DNA of 64,000 nt, taken from contig OZ245890.1 of NCBI GenBank assembly GCA_965229615.1, positions 124,001 to 188,000 on the forward strand, read 5' to 3'. The position numbers and the translations under genes were made by a program. This DNA is from G965229615 sp965229615. Lineage in GTDB: Bacteria > Pseudomonadota > Alphaproteobacteria > Rickettsiales > Midichloriaceae. Shown piece after piece: positions 47,869 to 56,603 of the stretch (positions within the stretch are counted from its first letter, which is position 1; each line of letters begins with the position of its first letter). Under the pieces are notes generated by a model, which was not told where the DNA came from, did not search any database, and worked only from the letters and a program-made list of their open reading frames with translations.

Positions 47869-49484
47869 GTTATACTATATATAGCTATGGAGGTGGGAAA
47901 CAGTTAGAATATGTATTCAATGGCATTGCCGCAATGTTCAAACACAGCACATATGAATATGCATTTTACATCGCAGCAACGTTATTTGGAGTATGGGTTT
48001 TAGTCACTAGTATCATCAGAAATCAAGCTATGGTGCCAATAAAATGGATGTTTTGGTTCTGGATATCGACTACTTTGATGCTGACTCCAAAAACGACAAT
48101 TTTCATATCTGATCCAATCACAAAATTCGAGAGAAAGGTCGATAATGTGCCATTTATTCTGGGCATGTTTGCCGGTGTTATAAGTGGTATAGGCCATAGC
48201 ATGACAGATACGATTGAGATGTTTTTCAGAATGCCAAATTATCAAAAGTATGGAGAAAATGGCATGATGTTCGCCTCTAAGTTGTTAAAAAACATGGATA
48301 AATATAGAATAAGAAATGGAACATTGAGAGAGAATATGAGCAGATTTATAAATCAATGTGTTGTTTTAGAATCAATGATGGGAGGAAAATACACTGTCAA
48401 GGATCTACATGAAAGCAACAATATATGGGAATTAGTGAAGAACAATGCTAATCCAATTAATGGATTTAGCTACAGAGATAAAGAGAAAAATACAGAAATC
48501 CTAACATGCAAGGAAGGAGCAGTGAAATTAGATAAAGATCTACATCTACAGACTAAAAGCTTAGCTATCCACTTTGGAAGACAATATATGCCAAATAGAG
48601 ATAAAACAACTGCTGATAGTGTATTTGAAAACTTTTTCAAGGAAAAAATGTCAAATAGTTACCAGTTTATGTCTGATATTGCTGTCAATGCTGAAGATAT
48701 TTTGAAGCAAGAAATGATGATAAATGCAATAGAAGATACAAAAATGAGCTATGCAGTGGCAAAAGCAAATATTCAGCAAAGGGCTTGGTACCTAACATTA
48801 GGAGAACTCACTTCTGATTTTTTAGTAGGACTTAAAGTTGTATTAGAATCACTTGCATATGCTGGATTTTTATTCATAGCAATCATGGTGATGTTACCTG
48901 CTGGCATTAATATACTTGGCAAATATTTACAGATATTGATTTGGTTGCAGTTATGGTCCCCACTGTATGCAGTACTAAATATGGTAATGAGCACAATAGC
49001 ACAACACAAGACACAAGGACTATTAGGAACAGAAGGTCTCAACATGATGACATCAATTGGACTCATTTCATTACAAGATAATATAGAGGCCATTGCCGCA
49101 TTTTGCACCGCTTCCATCCCATTTATATCCTACTCTCTATTACAAGGAGGAGTTGGATCATTCATGCATTTAGCAGGTACAATGACCAGTGCAATGTCTG
49201 GAGCTGCATCGTCTACATCTAGCGAAATTAGTTCAGGGAATTTATCTCTTAATAGTGTCACATATGGAGGTAGAGCAATGATGAATGTTGGTGGTTTTAA
49301 ACATGATACAGGATTAAATTACAAATCAGGAAGAATGGAAATGGAGAAATTTGATGGCTCACAAGGCTTTATAACACCAGCAGGAAAACTAGGAGTTGTT
49401 GCAGGTTCTGGCTACAATATATCAAAACTACCAGATAGCATGTCAGCAAACAGAATGATAAATCTCCAATTTGTATTGGCATGA
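47865..49484 (+). pseudogene. traG: TraG N-terminal part (membrane mating-pair protein)
   Basis: About 539 residues, native up to about 49480. Starts YTIYSYGGGKQLEYVFNGIA. Membrane segments are near residues 30-60, 95-115 and 310-420 (AYAGFLFIAIMVMLPAGINI and WLQLWSPLYAVLNMVMSTIA). This is the TraG N-domain (TraG_N), needed for pilus assembly and mating-pair stabilisation. It ends two codons past the breakpoint (QFVLA then stop). No internal damage is seen, suggesting the inversion is recent or reversible. Confidence 0.9.
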
Positions 49485-50004
49485 GTTCCCAATCGTAGAA
49501 CTTTGCAAAATTTTTCACTACTGAAGAAAAACCAATGCAATATTTGCAATCTCCGCTGAAAAAATACATTAATCCATATTCTTTGCTAAGAGATCTGATC
49601 TTATTCCTTTTTTGTTCTAATTCCTCATATCTTGATATATGTAGTGCATTGTTTGATACTGGATATCTTAGTGTTCTATCTAGACTTGGGTTTTTATAAA
49701 TAACTTTTTGCCAAATTCTTGCAAATTTCTCACTCTTATCACTTACTTTCTCTTGTGCCTTAATATATTCAATTATGTTACTTTCTGTTGGTTCTATTAG
49801 AGCTTTATGCAACTTTGTTTCTGTATCATTTCTTATTTCATCTACCATCTGAGTTGGAGATTTCCTGGTGTTGTTATCAGATATTGCATCCTTCTTAGTC
49901 TCGTACCAATGCCATCCTCTTGCTTTTTCTTTATAAAAACTGGCATTGCAAAACCCTTCATTTATATTAAGTAATAGCAATATAATAATGCCATAGAATT
50001 GCAT
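49369..50004 (-). pseudogene. traF: TraF N-terminal part (F-type thioredoxin-like pilus assembly protein)
   Basis: Native from ATG 50004 to about 49479 (about 175 residues); the remaining 37 codons read antisense traG. Signal peptide IILLLLNINEGFCNA, then KARGWHWYETKKDA, ETKLHKALIEPTESNIIEYI, KNPSLDRTLRYPVS and YGLMYFFSGDCKYCIGFSSV, the CxxC of the TraF thioredoxin fold. The C-terminal half is at 46297-46487. Re-joining gives DWELM-HIGIDTF in frame. Confidence 0.9.
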
Positions 50005-50092
50005 CTCTAGTTTTTATATTACTATAGCATGATATTTTTGGAAAGGTACTATAATTTTTTTTCTAACCGAATTCCAGTTTGACGATTATGGA

Positions 50093-50377
50093 TCAATATA
50101 CTATTTGCCATGGGATGTTGTAGGTATGATTATTATATGGAAAAAACCAAATATGCAGAAGTTGTGTGATGTTATCATAAGTATAAGCTAGCAGAGTTAG
50201 TCTGCTATTTATTTTAAATTTGTATACAAAAACATTATTCAAATCACCACATTTTTGCTCTCCAATAAAAGGATTTTTTATTATATTTTGCACAGCAGTA
50301 TCTAATACCTTTTTCTCATTAAAATGCAGTTTTTTCACAACTTTTTTGAAGTTTAATGTCTGTAAAACTTTTATCAT
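50093..50377 (-). CDS. RelE/ParE-like toxin
   Basis: 94 residues. Small basic protein with RelE/ParE-like features: helical N-terminus (FKKVVKKLHFNEKKVLDTAV), IIKNPFIGEQKCGDLNNVFV, and the beta-strand block YKFKINSRLTLLAYTYD. Coupled by a 4-base overlap to the ParD-like antitoxin upstream. The target (gyrase or ribosome) cannot be told. Confidence 0.82.
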   Translation of the reverse strand: MIKVLQTLNFKKVVKKLHFNEKKVLDTAVQNIIKNPFIGEQKCGDLNNVFVYKFKINSRLTLLAYTYDNITQLLHIWFFPYNNHTYNIPWQIVY

Positions 50378-50595
50378 TTGCTCAATATATATTCCTCAAC
50401 ATCCTCATTTTCACATTCTTTTAATGAAAAAAGTATCTCTTTAATTAGAGAATACGGTAAATCAGGATTTTCTTCTGCTATTTTGCCTATAGAAGCCCAA
50501 TATTCAACTTGTTTTGGTACGGAACGATTATAGATTTGAGCATAATTCCTCGCATCTTTAATCAGATTATCTGATAGTTTTAAACTCGTAGCCAT
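50374..50595 (-). CDS. ParD-like antitoxin
   Basis: 73 residues. MATSLKLSDNLIKDARNYAQ then RSVPKQVEYWASIGKIAEEN and PDLPYSLIKEIL is characteristic of the ParD_like antitoxin family. It neutralises the toxin encoded immediately downstream and probably represses the operon. Divergent from the serine recombinase, with a 152-base shared region. Confidence 0.88.
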   Translation of the reverse strand: MATSLKLSDNLIKDARNYAQIYNRSVPKQVEYWASIGKIAEENPDLPYSLIKEILFSLKECENEDVEEYILSK

Positions 50596-50683
50596 AGTTT
50601 ACCTTTATTATGTATAATGCATAAATATAACACAAAAAGATATAAAAAGCAACCTTTTTCACAAGAGTCCTCAACATAATTAA

Positions 50684-50730
50684 TTGACATTTTCATATAA
50701 AGATTTAGAGTTTAAACTGACAGATTTAGA
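50684..50730 (+). promoter_or_regulatory. Promoter and repeat-type operator before the serine recombinase
   Basis: TTGACA at 50684-50689, 16-base spacer, TAGAGT at 50706-50711. Overlapping the -10 are two direct repeats AGATTTAGA (50701-50709 and 50722-50730), spaced 21 bases or two helical turns, with the palindrome AGTTTAAACT (50709-50718) between them. This looks like an autoregulatory or recombinase-binding site. Confidence 0.5.
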
Positions 50731-50747
50731 ATAAATGAAATAAAAAA

Positions 50748-51305
50748 ATGTCAGGTAAAAAAATAGGTTATATAAGGGTTAGTAGTATAGATCAGAATCC
50801 TGATAGACAGTTAGAGGATATTATTTTAAATAAGAAGTTCATAGATAAGGCATCAGGCAAGGATACTGCTAGGCCAGAGTTACAGGCAATGCTTGATTAC
50901 GTACGTGATGGTGATACTGTCATTGTACATAGTATGGATAGATTGGCAAGAAACCTTGATGATCTAAGGCAACTAGTAATGAAACTAACATCGCAGGAAG
51001 TAAGTGTGCAATTTATAAAAGAAGGATTAACTTTTACAGGAGAAGACTCAGCTATGTCAAAGCTATTATTGTCAGTAATGGGAGCTTTTGCTGAGTTTGA
51101 AAGATCATTAATCAAAGAAAGACAGATGGAAGGCATAGCATTAGCGAAGAAAAGAGGTGTTTATAAGGGAAGAAAAAGAGCATTATCGGAAGAACAAGTA
51201 ATTGAAATAAAAGAACGTGTGGAAAGAGGAGAGAAAAAGACTGATATTGCACGGGATTTAGGTATTAGCAGGGAGACTCTTTATCAGTATTTTAGGGGGG
51301 TTTGA
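50748..51305 (+). CDS. Serine recombinase (resolvase/invertase, Pin/Hin-like)
   Basis: 185 residues. The catalytic N-domain has IGYIRVSSIDQNPDRQL with the nucleophile Ser in RVSS, then DTVIVHSMDRLARNLDDL (conserved R-x-x-D/R motif) and GAFAEFERSLIKERQMEGIA. The C-terminal HTH is IARDLGISRETLYQYF. Length and layout match DNA invertases and resolvases that act on short inverted or direct sites. It lies 1.3 kb from the traF breakpoint, so it is the obvious candidate to have flipped the 46.3-49.5 kb segment, although sites are not proven. Confidence 0.95.
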   Translation: MSGKKIGYIRVSSIDQNPDRQLEDIILNKKFIDKASGKDTARPELQAMLDYVRDGDTVIVHSMDRLARNLDDLRQLVMKLTSQEVSVQFIKEGLTFTGEDSAMSKLLLSVMGAFAEFERSLIKERQMEGIALAKKRGVYKGRKRALSEEQVIEIKERVERGEKKTDIARDLGISRETLYQYFRGV

Positions 51306-51331
51306 GTTGTACTCCTTCATCAAGGAAATCA

Positions 51332-51592
51332 CTATACATAATGACTCCACATCCTAATTATTTTAACTACTTTTTCAGCTTCATACACCTTATATATCAA
51401 TCTATGTTGGATGTTTACCCTTCTTGATATATAGCCATCTAGATCACCAATTAGTCTTTTATATGGTGGAGGAGTTTTATACGGATCGATTTCCAATATT
51501 TTCAGTATTTTAATACACTGATCTTTGAGATTAGACTGAGCTATTTTCTTAGCGTCCTTGCGTGCAATAGATGTATATACTAGCTGGTACAT
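51332..51592 (-). CDS. YoeB/Txe-type toxin
   Basis: 86 residues from ATG 51592, whose first base overlaps the antitoxin stop (TAATG). The frame is open to 51616. YQLVYTSIARKDAKKIAQSN, PPYKRLIGDLDGYISRRVNI and QHRLIYKVYE then IIRMWSHYV fit the YoeB family, mRNA interferases acting at the ribosome. The catalytic-type Arg, His and C-terminal Tyr are present. Confidence 0.9.
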   Translation of the reverse strand: MYQLVYTSIARKDAKKIAQSNLKDQCIKILKILEIDPYKTPPPYKRLIGDLDGYISRRVNIQHRLIYKVYEAEKVVKIIRMWSHYV

Positions 51593-51834
51593 TACCAATC
51601 TATCCTCTTTGCACATTCACTTATTCCTTCCTTATCTCCTTCTATTATTGATTCTTTCATTTTTGGTATAGAAAGAAGGTACAATGTTTCTTGTATATTC
51701 TCCCAGTCTTCTTGTGATAGTATTACTGCGCTATTTCTCCTACCTTTTATCACTTTTGGCTCATGTGTTTCAGCTAGACTATCAATCAATTTATACAAAT
51801 TTTTTCTAGCATCACTTGCTGTTAATAGTTCCAT
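51592..51834 (-). CDS. YefM/Phd-type antitoxin
   Basis: 80 residues. MELLTASDARKNLYKLIDSL then VIKGRRNSAVILSQEDWENI and QETLYLLSIP is the YefM DNA-binding fold. Partner of the YoeB-like toxin immediately downstream. Confidence 0.92.
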   Translation of the reverse strand: MELLTASDARKNLYKLIDSLAETHEPKVIKGRRNSAVILSQEDWENIQETLYLLSIPKMKESIIEGDKEGISECAKRIDW

Positions 51835-52098
51835 AAATCTTATTTATTATTTTTTGTTTATTGTACCACTATCAGTACGACAATTCAAATTATTATAAGG
51901 AAATATATATATTGCTTCTCAATATCTACCTTTATTAGTAGAGAAACGCTTTATCAGTATTTAAACAGGATTGAAAACAAGTAGTTTCTCAAATCAGTAT
52001 ATACTTAGAACAAATTATACAAATAATTGTTATTGATTTAATGTGTACTTATATGGTACACTCTGTAAAGATAAAATAAATTACTTATATATAAGATT
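51835..52098. other. Gap between two divergent toxin-antitoxin operons
   Basis: 264 bases holding the divergent upstream regions of the two yefM genes. A stretch GAAACGCTTTATCAGTATTT (51953-51972) resembles the 3' end of the serine recombinase gene (51279-51294), a probable duplicated scrap. No gene is seen. Confidence 0.5.
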
Positions 52099-52353
52099 AT
52101 GGATGCAATAACATATACACAAGCAAGAAAGAATTTCGCAAAAACAATGAATTCAGTTTGCGAAGATCATAAACCATTAATCATCACAAGACAAAACCAA
52201 GCACCAGTTGTTATGATGTCACTTGAAGATTATAATGCTATCGAAGAAACTCTTTATTTATTGAGAAGTCCTAAGAATGCACATCGTTTACTTAATGCTC
52301 TAAATAATATCAATGATGAGAAGGTATTACAGAGGGATTTGATAGAAGGATGA
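52099..52353 (+). CDS. YefM/Phd-type antitoxin (second module)
   Basis: 84 residues. MDAITYTQARKNFAKTMNSV, IITRQNQAPVVMMSLEDYNA and EETLYLLRSPKNAHRLL are diagnostic of YefM. Coupled to the toxin by a 4-base overlap. Distinct in sequence from the module at 51592, so not a recent duplicate. Confidence 0.94.
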   Translation: MDAITYTQARKNFAKTMNSVCEDHKPLIITRQNQAPVVMMSLEDYNAIEETLYLLRSPKNAHRLLNALNNINDEKVLQRDLIEG

Positions 52354-52604
52354 ATTTGATATTTGCACCAGAAGCTTGGGAAGATTATCTATATTGGCAA
52401 GCTCATGATAAGAAGATTTTACAGAGAATCAATGCATTAATAAAAGACTGCTTACGTAAACCATTTGAGGGTATAGGAAAACCAGAAGCGTTGAAATTTG
52501 ATATGAAGGGATGTTGGTCAAGAAGAATAAATGCAGAACATCGTTTGGTTTATAAATCTGAAAATATAGGATTAGTAATACTACAATGTAGATATCATTA
52601 TTAG
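52350..52604 (+). CDS. YoeB-type toxin (second module)
   Basis: 84 residues. MNLIFAPEAWEDYLYWQAHD, GKPEALKFDMKGCWSRRINA and EHRLVYK ending CRYHY is a near-canonical YoeB, including the catalytic Glu/Arg/His region and the YHY tail. Ribosome-dependent mRNA endonuclease by family. Confidence 0.95.
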   Translation: MNLIFAPEAWEDYLYWQAHDKKILQRINALIKDCLRKPFEGIGKPEALKFDMKGCWSRRINAEHRLVYKSENIGLVILQCRYHY

Positions 52605-52769
52605 TTAAAACTAGTATCTTAGAGGAGTTTGAATTGTGTATCTAGATAACTCCTTCATCAAGGAAAGCACTCTCAATGGTAACTTCGCATTCTATCTTAA
52701 TCGAATTTATTGACTTATTTAATCAATAAGGTTATATTAATTTTATAAGTAGAATTGAAAAACAAAACC
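52605..52769. other. Short gap before the third Phd-type module
   Basis: 165 bases. A segment near 52623-52680 (AGTTTGAATTG, then CTCCTTCATCAAGGAAA) resembles 51303-51329 after the recombinase gene, so a small repeat is shared between TA neighbourhoods. No gene is seen. Confidence 0.4.
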
Positions 52770-53018
52770 ATGACTATTAATAGTACTGAATTTAAAACAC
52801 ATTTAGGTGAGTATCTAGCAGAAGCGATACATAGACCAGTTTTTGTCAAAAGACATAGTAATGAAGTAGTATTGCTAAGCAAAAAAGAATATGAAAGACT
52901 ACAAAAAATAGAAGATGCATATTGGCTAAATGAAGCTACTCTTGCTGAAAATGATGGGTATATAGGAGTAGAAAAAACGATGAAGAAATTAAAAAATGCT
53001 CTTGATAAATCTGAGTAG
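52770..53018 (+). CDS. Phd/YefM-like antitoxin (third module)
   Basis: 82 residues from ATG 52770; a TTG at 52755 would add five. INSTEFKTHLGEYLAEAIHR then VFVKRHSNEVVLLSKKEYER is a Phd-type DNA-binding domain, with a C-terminal toxin-binding helix. Its 3' end overlaps the toxin start by 23 bases. Confidence 0.86.
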   Translation: MTINSTEFKTHLGEYLAEAIHRPVFVKRHSNEVVLLSKKEYERLQKIEDAYWLNEATLAENDGYIGVEKTMKKLKNALDKSE

Positions 53019-53271
53019 ACAAGCAGATAAGCTCCTAACGACTCTCGATGCTAAACAATTCAAACAAATAGTGAAGACAATATTTAGTTTAGCTAAAGAG
53101 CCTATGCAAAGTGATATCAAAAAAATGATATCACAAACTGTACATGAGTATTATCGCAAGGATATTGGGGAGTATAGATTGATCTATAGAATTACAGATA
53201 AAGTGCTATATATTGCTTTAGTTGGCAAAAGAAATGATGATGATATATACAAAATCTTCCAGCATAGATAG
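52996..53271 (+). CDS. RelE/ParE-type toxin (third module, intact)
   Basis: 91 residues. SRQADKLLTTLDAKQFKQIV, then YYRKDIGEYRLIYRITD and YIALVGKRNDDDIYKIF is a RelE/ParE-superfamily fold. Repeat B begins at 53138 inside this gene, and only this copy is full length. The copy at 35203 keeps just the 3' end, which identifies this locus as the likely source of the duplication. Confidence 0.88.
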   Translation: MLLINLSRQADKLLTTLDAKQFKQIVKTIFSLAKEPMQSDIKKMISQTVHEYYRKDIGEYRLIYRITDKVLYIALVGKRNDDDIYKIFQHR

Positions 53272-53438
53272 GGATAAAAAGTCATTATATGAAACAATAT
53301 TGAGATTGAATTTAGCATATAAATGCCATTTGTGGTAGAATGCGTACAAAAAATGATAAAGGCTTTGCACGCAAAAGGAAATTTGATAAAATCTTCTATC
53401 AAGTATAGCCTCACAGAACAATAGTAAACTACTTCAGA

Positions 53439-54365
53439 ATGACAATAGTAAGATATTTAAACCCAAGAAATGATGTAGCCTTTAAGAAGATATTTGGTAC
53501 AGAAAAGAACAAGGATATATTGAAGCACTTTTTAAATGACATAATAGTAGTAGGAGACAAAAAACCAATAAAGGAAGTAACACTTTTGAACCCCATGTTG
53601 CATCCCGAAACACTGCATAAAAAACAATCGATAGTAGATGTATTATGTGAAGATGAAGAAGGAATAAAATATATAGTAGAAATGCAGGTTGCAAAGGTAG
53701 GAGGGTTTGAGAAAAGAGCACAATATTATGCAGCAAAGACCTATGCATCACAACCAGAAAAAGGAGAAGAGTATGAATGTTTGAAAGAAGTTATATTTTT
53801 GGCGATAACAGAATATGTAATGTTTCCAAAGAAAAAAGACTATAAATCAGTACATGTAGTATTAGATGAAAAGACGCATGAGAGAGACTTGAAGGATTTT
53901 TCATTCACATTTTTAGAGTTACCTAAATTCAAAAAAAGTAGAGATGAACTAGATAGTTATGAGGATAAATGGTGTTATTTCTTAAAACATGCAGATGATC
54001 CAGAAGATATGGATGAGTTAATAAGAAATAGTGATGAAGTAATAAAGAAGGCATATGATGAGTTAAAAACGCATAACTGGAGTAATAAAGAACTAATAGC
54101 CTATGAAGCATCTGAGAAGAGTTCAAGAGATGCAAAGGCTAGAGAGTCTTATGTCAGAGAAGAGGCTAGAGAGGAGGGGAAGAGAGAAGGCAGAATGGAA
54201 GGCAGAATGGAAGGCAGAATGGAAGGCAGAATGGAAGGCAGAATGGAAGGCAGAATGGAAGAAAAACAAATAATAGCTACTAATATGCTTAAACAAGGTA
54301 TGGATGTAGAAACAATATCTAAAGTTACTGGATTGTCTATTGAGAGTATAAAGCAGTTTTCATAA
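53439..54365 (+). CDS. Rpn family PD-(D/E)XK nuclease / putative transposase (copy B)
   Basis: 308 residues, identical in protein to copy A except for four extra GRME units (six in total). The nuclease core (SIVDVLCEDEEG, YIVEMQVAK) is intact. The repeat region lies between the nuclease domain and the C-terminal HTH-like segment and would lengthen a charged helix. Both copies appear functional. Confidence 0.9.
   Translation: MTIVRYLNPRNDVAFKKIFGTEKNKDILKHFLNDIIVVGDKKPIKEVTLLNPMLHPETLHKKQSIVDVLCEDEEGIKYIVEMQVAKVGGFEKRAQYYAAKTYASQPEKGEEYECLKEVIFLAITEYVMFPKKKDYKSVHVVLDEKTHERDLKDFSFTFLELPKFKKSRDELDSYEDKWCYFLKHADDPEDMDELIRNSDEVIKKAYDELKTHNWSNKELIAYEASEKSSRDAKARESYVREEAREEGKREGRMEGRMEGRMEGRMEGRMEGRMEEKQIIATNMLKQGMDVETISKVTGLSIESIKQFS
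54189..54260 (+). repeat. 12-bp minisatellite, six units (GRME codons), copy B
   Basis: Six perfect tandem copies of GGCAGAATGGAA, against two in copy A. Frame-preserving length variation. Confidence 0.96.
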
Positions 54366-54647
54366 AAATTTTTTGATGCAATTTTCATGGATGGGATCTA
54401 AAGATCCGAGCTTTATTCAGAAGTTCAAAGCTTTGTGGGATAAACAACAGATACCTGTTATGATGGTTTTTTGTAGATCCCATTGCAATTTGGATTGAAG
54501 AAAATATCCTAAAAAACATGGTTTTTTTTGGAAGAGTAAATCTAACTATTAACTGAGTTATCTATATAAATATCCGATCCGATATAGTAAAATAGAAGAA
54601 TTAGATATACTAATAGCAGCAACAAATATAAAATGTGAAAATTTGCC
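54366..54647. other. Gap after Rpn gene (copy B)
   Basis: Same sequence as 36383-36664, including the 10-bp inverted repeat and the GGATCTAAAGATCC palindrome. No gene. Confidence 0.45.
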
Positions 54648-54667
54648 TTAGGAAGCTGACTTCCTAA
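54648..54667 (-). terminator. Hairpin at the end of the tandem array operon (copy B)
   Basis: Same 8-bp perfect stem and 4-base loop as 36665-36684, overlapping the stop codon of the last array ORF. Confidence 0.55.
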
Positions 54668-54906
54668 CAGGTAAATATTACATAAATTGTATTATTTTTA
54701 TTTCTTTTTTCTTCCTCCTCTATTAGTGGCATTTCTTCCTCACTTAGCACTGCTTTTTGCTTGGTGTACTCATATAGCTTAACACCTAATATTACTGGGA
54801 TTGCACATAATATCCATATCTGACCTGTTATTACACTTACTACTACTACTAGTACTAAAGCATACTTCGACTTCCCCTCACGCAGCATTGTTAGATAACT
54901 TTTCAT
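54664..54906 (-). pseudogene. Truncated last unit of the tandem array (copy B)
   Basis: Same 80-codon truncated ORF as in copy A, with the KYALVLVVVVSVITG type of first helix. The unit just upstream in copy B has the other helix type (KYILLLAIIGSLITG), so in B the truncated and full units no longer match. This points to exchange after duplication. Confidence 0.75.
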
Positions 54907-56603
54907 CTTCCTATACCTTGGCTATCTAATTTCTTTTCCTCATTCTCATCCAACTCATCTTCTTTTCTCTGTTGTCTTATTTGCATTTTCATATTGTATT
55001 CCATCATTTGCATCATTCTTTTCATATCAGCACTCATGTTATCTACTGTGCTGCCTAGAGTCTCTACTCTGTTCGTTAAATGCGTATTCTGGGCCTTTAT
55101 ATCCGCATTTTCTGTTCTTACTGCACTTAAGTCTGTTCTTACTCCATCAATTTTCGAAGCTATGTTACTTTGTTCTTCTCTTACTGCATTCATACTCCCT
55201 ATCAACTCTGGCATCTGTGTATTTATTCCTTCTAAACTTGCTGCCATTCTATTTCCTATTTCTATTATGTATGATAGTCCACCCAAAATAAGTTGCCCTT
55301 GTGTTATCAGTCCATCTTGATACCCTTTTAATACCACATCTACACTGTTGAGATTACCATAGCGTTCTGCAACTTGTGCAACTATATTATTACCATTAGG
55401 TAAACTATGTAGAAAATTCAGTGCTGTAGTTTGTATTTCATCATTATTACTTGCTTTTAGTGCTTTATTAAATGCTCCAACACCACCTTTTACCTGCGAG
55501 TTCTTACTACTATCCTCTATCATCATCGCTGAGTCAGAAGCTTTTTCTTCTACTTCTTTCATCTCAACTTTATCACTACTCGCACTCCTCTCCATTACCT
55601 CCCTTATTTTTTTCATCGTTTTTTCATCTATTTCATTTATGAATTTTAAAACCTTTTTTATTGCTTCTTTTTCTGTACTACTACACTCTTTCATACGTTG
55701 CATTACTGCTGCACTAGCTTCATAGTTACCTGCATGATATCCAAATCTTACTAGAGTATCATTTGGTATATCATCTATTGTGATACCAACTGCTCCACTA
55801 TTTTTATACCATAATAACCAGCCCCATGACAGTATTCCCGTTGCTTTTCTTACTTCTTCCTTTATTGAAGGGATTGTTACTTTTCCACTTATTATTGCTT
55901 CTCTTTTTTCTTTAATTGTTAGGGACTGCGTATTATAATGAGGTTTTTGATAAAACCTTAATGTACTATATAGTTGTGTTATCTCTTCATCTGTTTTGTC
56001 TCGTACTATAATCTTTCTTGCATAATGCTCTATTTTCCTTCTTAAAGCTACTTCTATTTCCTCACTCTTTATCTCTCCTGACTCTATTTTTTCTATCGTC
56101 TTTGCTGCTATTATTGCTCTTTTGTATTCAGCTGAAAACCCTTCCCATTCATTATTAGTATAACCAAATTCACTACTAAGCTCATTTCCACGTATTTTGT
56201 ACTGACTTTTTTCATCTAAAAAGTTAAAAATATTACTAAAATATATATTCTTATCTCTAAATATTGCTCCATCATATAACTCCGCTATACTAACACTACT
56301 ATCTTTTGCTTTCCTTCCAACATTAACAAAGGCTTTACATAAACCTTTTTGTACTTCTTGAGCTATATCTTGCATCTTGCCTCTTGTATTATTTTTATTT
56401 CTTTTTTCTTCCTCCTCTATTAGTGGTATTTCTTCCTCACTTAGCACTGCTTTTTGCTTGGTGTACTCATATAGCTTAACACCTAATATTACTGGGATTG
56501 CACATAATATCCATATTTGACCTGTTATTAGGCTACCTATTATTGCTAATAATAAAATATACTTCGACTTCCCCTCACGCAGCATTGTTAGATAACTTTT
56601 CAT
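54903..56603 (-). CDS. Tandem-array membrane/coiled-coil protein (copy B, unit 3)
   Basis: 566 residues. Same layout as 36920-38605: hydrophobic hairpin, charged middle domain, GGVGAFNKALKASNNDEIQT block, coiled coil and the SADMKRMMQMMEYNMKM...DSQGIGR tail. Differences from its copy A counterpart: helix 1 is KYILLLAIIGSLITG, a 5-residue insertion sits in NELSSEFGYTNNEW, and a few substitutions. It is a mosaic of unit types. ATGA overlaps at both ends. Function unknown. Confidence 0.8.
   Translation of the reverse strand: MKSYLTMLREGKSKYILLLAIIGSLITGQIWILCAIPVILGVKLYEYTKQKAVLSEEEIPLIEEEEKRNKNNTRGKMQDIAQEVQKGLCKAFVNVGRKAKDSSVSIAELYDGAIFRDKNIYFSNIFNFLDEKSQYKIRGNELSSEFGYTNNEWEGFSAEYKRAIIAAKTIEKIESGEIKSEEIEVALRRKIEHYARKIIVRDKTDEEITQLYSTLRFYQKPHYNTQSLTIKEKREAIISGKVTIPSIKEEVRKATGILSWGWLLWYKNSGAVGITIDDIPNDTLVRFGYHAGNYEASAAVMQRMKECSSTEKEAIKKVLKFINEIDEKTMKKIREVMERSASSDKVEMKEVEEKASDSAMMIEDSSKNSQVKGGVGAFNKALKASNNDEIQTTALNFLHSLPNGNNIVAQVAERYGNLNSVDVVLKGYQDGLITQGQLILGGLSYIIEIGNRMAASLEGINTQMPELIGSMNAVREEQSNIASKIDGVRTDLSAVRTENADIKAQNTHLTNRVETLGSTVDNMSADMKRMMQMMEYNMKMQIRQQRKEDELDENEEKKLDSQGIGR

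Larger units (their letters stand above)
46297..49478. other. Inverted 3.2-kb segment (traF 3' half, traH, traG 5' half)
   Basis: Breakpoints fall in traF and traG. At each edge the plus strand has the dinucleotide GC (46295-46296 and 49479-49480). Flipping the segment between these restores traG (...TTG-GC-TGG...) and traF (...CAT-GC-ATA...), both in frame on the minus strand, in the normal F-type order traF-traH-traG. Arms around GC share only weak similarity. A serine recombinase gene lies 1.3 kb away. Confidence 0.88.
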
